Assembly (NCBI GenBank): GCA_900770015.1
Contig: CAAGIU010000356.1
Span: forward strand, 1-9,689
DNA: 9,689 nt
From: an uncultured Oscillospiraceae bacterium
GTDB lineage: Bacteria > Bacillota_A > Clostridia > Oscillospirales > Oscillospiraceae
Direction of reading: 5' to 3'
Shown: positions 6,417-9,689 of the stretch, piece by piece
Numbering within the stretch: the stretch's first letter is position 1
Layout of the letters: each line of letters opens with the position of its first letter
The notes under the pieces: generated by a model
Database searches by the model: none
Seen by the model: only the letters and a program-made list of their open reading frames with translations
What the model was told of the DNA's origin: nothing
Made by a program: the position numbers and the translations under genes

Positions 6417-7513
6417 TCCGCATTTTACAGGTGTTTTCCACGCTAAACGCCGGTGGGATGGAAAATTACGTTATGAACCTGTACCGGAGGATGGATCGCA
6501 CGCAGATTCAGTTTGATTTCCTTGTTCATCACCGGGCAAGAGGCATCTTTGAGGATGAAATCGAATCGATGGGCGGCAGGGTGTATCATCTTTCTGTGCT
6601 GGATGATAAGAATATCCTGAAGTACTGTGCCGATCTGAACCGTTTCTTTCGGACGCACCCGGAATACCGAATCGTCCATGGCCACTTGAGCAGCCTGGCC
6701 TTTTTTTATCTGGGGTATGCCAGAATGCACGGTGTTCCCCATCGGATTTCCCATAGTCACGGTGCCGGTTTTCTTCGTACACCAAAAGGCTATGCGAAAT
6801 TTTTGCTTTTCCGGGGCGCAAAATGGAACGCCAATGTTCGTCTTGCCTGCTCTGAAGAAGCCGGAAGGTATCTTTACGGAAAAAGCCCGTTTACAGTTGT
6901 GCCAAACGCCATCGACTGCAGGCGCTTTTCCTTCGACCCCAAGGTGCGCGCTCAGATGCGTCAGGAGCTTGGCGTGGAAGACAGCTTTGTTGTGGGCCAT
7001 GTTGGCCGATTCAATCTGCAGAAAAATCATACTTTCCTGCTGCGGCTCTTTCAGGCGCTTCTGACTGAAATCCCGACTGCAAAGCTGCTGCTCCTTGGGG
7101 AAGGGGAGCTGTGGGATTCCGTCCAGCAGCAGGCCAGGCAATTGGGAATTGCGGATCATGTTATTTTCGCCGGTGTCCATAAGGACTGTGAGCGGTACTA
7201 TCAGGCCATGGATGCGTTTGTGCTACCTTCTCTGTTTGAGGGATTGCCGGTTACCGGCATTGAAGCGCAGTATGCCGGGCTACCTTGTTTTTTTGCAGAT
7301 ACCATTTCCCGGGAAACGGCAATTACGGCCTCGGCAAAGTTCCTGGGCATTCAGGAGGCGGATATTCCTGTGTGGTGTCGCGAGCTGAATGCCGCTGCCG
7401 ATGCAGAGCGCAAGGCTGTCACGGATCTTACAACGGATGCGTTTCATTCAGATACAGCCGCCCGGAATATGGCTCAGCTGTATCAGAAAATGTGGGAGAA
7501 GGAATCATGTTAG
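6413..7513 (+). CDS. GT4 glycosyltransferase, EpsF-like
   Basis: This 366-residue GT-B enzyme starts MIRILQVFSTLNAGGMENYVMNLYR, the typical opening of EpsF-like GT4 proteins with the acceptor-domain glycine loop at 14-15. The N-terminal domain runs to about residue 180 and includes HGHLSS and HSHGAG. The donor domain contains PNAID, VGHVGRFNLQKNH (residues 194-206), LLLGEGEL, and the E-x7-E motif EGLPVTGIE with E276 and E284, which binds the nucleotide sugar. It is a retaining transferase expected to act at the inner membrane face on the lipid-linked glycan. ATG 6413 overlaps the previous stop (ATGA) and has GGAGGG at 6397-6402; an open extension upstream lies inside the preceding gene and is not used. 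Its end overlaps the next gene by seven bases. Confidence 0.94.
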   Translation: MIRILQVFSTLNAGGMENYVMNLYRRMDRTQIQFDFLVHHRARGIFEDEIESMGGRVYHLSVLDDKNILKYCADLNRFFRTHPEYRIVHGHLSSLAFFYLGYARMHGVPHRISHSHGAGFLRTPKGYAKFLLFRGAKWNANVRLACSEEAGRYLYGKSPFTVVPNAIDCRRFSFDPKVRAQMRQELGVEDSFVVGHVGRFNLQKNHTFLLRLFQALLTEIPTAKLLLLGEGELWDSVQQQARQLGIADHVIFAGVHKDCERYYQAMDAFVLPSLFEGLPVTGIEAQYAGLPCFFADTISRETAITASAKFLGIQEADIPVWCRELNAAADAERKAVTDLTTDAFHSDTAARNMAQLYQKMWEKESC

Positions 7514-8571
7514 TTTATTGGACTGCATGCATCATGTCGATGCTGTTTACCGCTTTCTGCGTCAGGGTCAAGCATGAGAAGACAAATCTCAGGTATTACC
7601 TTCTTCTGAGCTTCTTTTCGGCGCTGCCGCTGATTTTCATCGCTTCGATCCGCTATGACGTCGGCGTGGATTATAGCTATACCTATCTGAAGTATTTTCG
7701 TCAGGTTGAGATGGGAAGGGTATATTCCCAGCTGGAATTCCTGTATCACCTGCTGAACGTGCTTGTTGTCAGGCTGAACGGGGATTTTCCGTGGGTATTT
7801 GCTCTGTCGGCCATCATTTTCTTTACGATTGTTTATTATCAGTTTTTTCAGGATTCTCCCAACGTCTATCTCAGCATTTTCCTTCTGGTTGGAACAACCT
7901 ATATGTTCATTTTTTTCAATGCGATGCGGCAGCTCATTGGCTGTGCCATTCTGCTTCTGTCGCTGAGGTATGCAAGAGAACGAAAACTGTTTAAATTTCT
8001 CCTGATTGTTGCCATTGCAGCCGGATTTCATTGGTCCTGTTCTTTCTTTGCGCTATTTTATTTTTTCTCCAATCTGTCTTTGAAGCCAAAGACTGTACTG
8101 ACGGCAACGGTCTGCATCTTGGTTGGAAGTGAACTGATTGCCCGCGTGGCGAGAATCCTGATTGGTTATACGAAATACGCCATGTATCTTGGCTCCCGAT
8201 TTGATACCGGTGAAAGGGGCATCATCGTGCTTCTGATCAATTTTGGGGTTCTGCTTTTTGCCACGGTCTTTTCTTCTGATGACCCTGTGTACAGGCAGTA
8301 CTATAATATGCAGATCATTGCATCGTGGATTGAAATATTAACCGGCAGTGTTGTGCTGATCAATCGAATGCGGTGGATGTTTGGCCTGCCGGTCTGCATT
8401 CTGCTCCCCATGGCGCTTGCAAATATCTCTTCCGGCAGACGAAATGGGAAGAGCAGGCTCTTTGCCGGTACTGTCATTGTTGTGCTTTACTTCATATACA
8501 CAGGCTACACCATTGGTGTGAAAAATGGCAATGGTGTTCTTCCTTATCAGACCATATTCAGCCTGAGTTAG
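7507..8571 (+). CDS. EpsG-family membrane protein, putative polysaccharide polymerase
   Basis: The 354-residue protein is almost entirely hydrophobic, with about ten to twelve predicted membrane segments. It has family hallmarks of EpsG: IRYDVGVDY (48-56) just after the second segment, FFNAMRQLIG with MRQ at 140-142, and FHWS at 174-177. EpsG proteins are believed to act as Wzy-type polymerases that join lipid-linked repeat units on the outer membrane face; direct biochemical proof is limited, so this role is from family knowledge. ATG 7507 lies inside the end of the EpsF-like gene and is preceded by GGGAG (7494-7498) at eight bases. An EpsG next to a phosphoglycosyl transferase and several glycosyltransferases points to a Wzx/Wzy-like route, but no flippase is in the window. 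Confidence 0.92.
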   Translation: MLVYWTACIMSMLFTAFCVRVKHEKTNLRYYLLLSFFSALPLIFIASIRYDVGVDYSYTYLKYFRQVEMGRVYSQLEFLYHLLNVLVVRLNGDFPWVFALSAIIFFTIVYYQFFQDSPNVYLSIFLLVGTTYMFIFFNAMRQLIGCAILLLSLRYARERKLFKFLLIVAIAAGFHWSCSFFALFYFFSNLSLKPKTVLTATVCILVGSELIARVARILIGYTKYAMYLGSRFDTGERGIIVLLINFGVLLFATVFSSDDPVYRQYYNMQIIASWIEILTGSVVLINRMRWMFGLPVCILLPMALANISSGRRNGKSRLFAGTVIVVLYFIYTGYTIGVKNGNGVLPYQTIFSLS

Positions 8572-8587
8572 TGTTCGCAGGAGGGTT

Positions 8588-9556
8588 ATGAAAGAGTATA
8601 CTGTCGTAGTTCCTGTCTATAACGTGGAAAAATACCTGAATCGGTGTGTGGATTCGATTCTGGGGCAGACCATCAAGCCGGCACGCATTATTCTGGTGGA
8701 TGACGGCTCCTCGGATTCCAGCGGTCAAATCTGTGACGGATATGCGAAGCGGGAGTCTTCGGTCACTGTTTTGCATCAGGAAAATCAAGGCTCATCGGCT
8801 GCAAGAAACCACGGAATCGACCTGGCCGATACGGAGCTGATTACTTTTGTGGATTCCGATGACTATATTGAACCCAATATGTATGAGGTTTTGCTCCGAA
8901 ACATGATGCAGGAGGATGCTGACATGTCAGCCTGCGGCCTCTGGGTGGAAAAAGAGAGCGGGCAGAAGCATCCATACCGGGCAACAGGCGTGAAAAGGGT
9001 ATGGAATGCCAGGGATGCCCTGATTGCTCTGAACAGTTATCAATATTTTAATATGAGCTTCTGTAATATCATGTTTCGCAGAGAGCTGTTCGAGGGAGCT
9101 TCTCCGCTTCGGTTCCCGGTGGGAAAGAAGTGCGAGGATTACTATCTCATGCATCAGGTGATTGCGCGGGTACAGAAGCTGGTCTATGATTCCGATCCAT
9201 ACTATCATTATGTTCAGAGACCAAACAGCAATTCCCGCAGCAAAGAAATCAATCTGGAACCTATGGGCGCGTCTCTGGCGCAGCTGGCGTTTTACGAGAA
9301 AAACTATCCGGACATCGCCTATGTGGCGAAAACAGCCTGCGCGTTTTCCCACATGGGGATCTATTCTGCTTATGCCCGAAGCGGGCAAACCTGTCCCAAA
9401 GAGCTTCTGAAGGAGCTGAAGACTGTCAGCAGAAGATATCTTCCTGCTGTTCTTATGAACCGATATATTCCAAAGGCGAAAAAGCTCCAGGCGGTCTGTT
9501 TCTGCTGCTGTTTGCCCATATACAAATGTGTGATTGGCCACACGGAACACAGGTGA
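8588..9556 (+). CDS. GT2 glycosyltransferase (EpsJ-like), last gene in window
   Basis: This 322-residue GT-A enzyme carries VVVPVYNVEKYL (6-17), the canonical nucleotide-binding DDGSSDSSG at 38-46, SSAARNHGID, the metal-binding VDSDDYIEP at 88-96, and KCEDYYL with E183-D184 as probable catalytic region. It is a paralogue of the first GT2 of the operon by architecture and motif order, but the two differ clearly in sequence. Near the C terminus is an unusual cysteine cluster, CFCCC, within a hydrophobic stretch that may touch the membrane. AGGAGGG at 8579-8585 lies only about three bases before the ATG, a tight but usable spacing. It starts 16 bases after the epsG-like stop. Donor and acceptor sugars unknown. 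Confidence 0.93.
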   Translation: MKEYTVVVPVYNVEKYLNRCVDSILGQTIKPARIILVDDGSSDSSGQICDGYAKRESSVTVLHQENQGSSAARNHGIDLADTELITFVDSDDYIEPNMYEVLLRNMMQEDADMSACGLWVEKESGQKHPYRATGVKRVWNARDALIALNSYQYFNMSFCNIMFRRELFEGASPLRFPVGKKCEDYYLMHQVIARVQKLVYDSDPYYHYVQRPNSNSRSKEINLEPMGASLAQLAFYEKNYPDIAYVAKTACAFSHMGIYSAYARSGQTCPKELLKELKTVSRRYLPAVLMNRYIPKAKKLQAVCFCCCLPIYKCVIGHTEHR

Positions 9557-9560
9557 TTCC

Positions 9561-9576
9561 GCATAGTGATTTATGC
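9561..9576. other. Small hairpin after the last gene
   Basis: GCATA and TATGC pair around a six-base loop just after the stop of the last glycosyltransferase. There is no T tract, so it is not a convincing terminator. Confidence 0.2.
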
Positions 9577-9622
9577 CTATCGGCTTTGCTCCACAGGCGG
9601 GCAAATTGTTATTTACCGCACT

Positions 9623-9636
9623 GGCGCGGCAGCGCC
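9623..9636. repeat. GGCGC/GCGCC hairpin before the terminal repeat
   Basis: GGCGC and GCGCC pair perfectly around GGCA. It lies directly before the double-hairpin element at 9641 and may be part of the same repeat unit. Confidence 0.35.
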
Positions 9637-9640
9637 CTTG

Positions 9641-9689
9641 GCTCTCCCTTTGGGAGAGCTGTCAGCCGAACAGGCTGACTGAGAGGGTA
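9641..9689. repeat. Double-hairpin dispersed repeat element, cut by the window edge
   Basis: GCTCTCCC (9641-9648) and GGGAGAGC (9652-9659) form a perfect 8-bp stem with a TTT loop. GTCAGCC (9661-9667) and GGCTGAC (9673-9679) form a perfect 7-bp stem, followed by TGAGAGGGT. This pattern, two adjacent hairpins then GAGAGGG, matches by memory a repeat common between genes in gut Oscillospiraceae. Only one copy is present here and its right end is missing, so the repeat nature is knowledge-based and its function unknown; it could act in RNA stability or termination, or be a non-autonomous mobile element. Confidence 0.55.

Noticed and set aside
2906..9606. The 10-mer GCGGGCAAAT shared by the operon leader (2906) and the region after the last gene (9597)
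   Set aside because: A ten-base match is expected many times by chance in nearly 10 kb, and the flanks do not match.
1..9689. CRISPR array, tRNA, rRNA or transposase genes
   Set aside because: No regularly spaced direct repeats, no cloverleaf or rRNA segments and no transposase-like protein were found on reading both strands.

Overview
The window looks like chromosomal DNA of a Gram-positive clostridial Firmicute, most likely a gut Oscillospiraceae-type organism. This is inferred from a perfect CIRCE operator (HrcA regulon), sigma-A-type promoters, strong AGGAGG-type ribosome binding sites, the style of the ABC-F and Hsp90 proteins, and a double-hairpin element at the right edge that resembles dispersed repeats I recall from such genomes. 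Species cannot be settled from sequence reading alone.

Left part (1-2662), housekeeping and stress. The 5' end of an ABC-F ATPase gene runs leftward out of the window. It is divergent from htpG (Hsp90), which has a sigma-A promoter overlapped by a perfect CIRCE inverted repeat, so htpG is probably repressed by HrcA. A strong intrinsic terminator follows htpG, preceded by two further hairpin-forming stretches.

Middle intergenic region (2663-3027). There is a perfect 13-bp inverted repeat at 2810-2845, then a near-consensus sigma-A promoter (TTGACA-N16-TATAAT), then a roughly 125-nt GC-richer leader that can form two mutually exclusive long-range pairings. This is the likely control region of the downstream operon and the least explained part of the window.

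Right part (3028-9556), a surface or exopolysaccharide operon of seven genes, all on the + strand. In order they are a GT2 glycosyltransferase, a GT32-type DXD glycosyltransferase, a membrane polyprenyl-phosphate sugar-1-phosphate transferase (chain initiation), an AmsE-like GT2 glycosyltransferase, an EpsF-like GT4 glycosyltransferase, an EpsG-like polytopic membrane protein (putative polymerase), and a second GT2 of EpsJ type. Four of the genes are joined by 4-7 nt overlaps or the next ribosome site sits right after the stop, so this is one transcription unit. In the inferred pathway the transferase loads the first sugar onto undecaprenyl phosphate, the five glycosyltransferases extend the repeat unit, and EpsG polymerises it. 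No flippase, chain-length regulator, tyrosine kinase or phosphatase, or nucleotide-sugar gene lies inside the window. The cluster is visibly less GC-rich than htpG, consistent with an accessory region.

The last 130 bases (9557-9689) hold no gene but a run of hairpins ending in the repeat-like element that continues past the edge.
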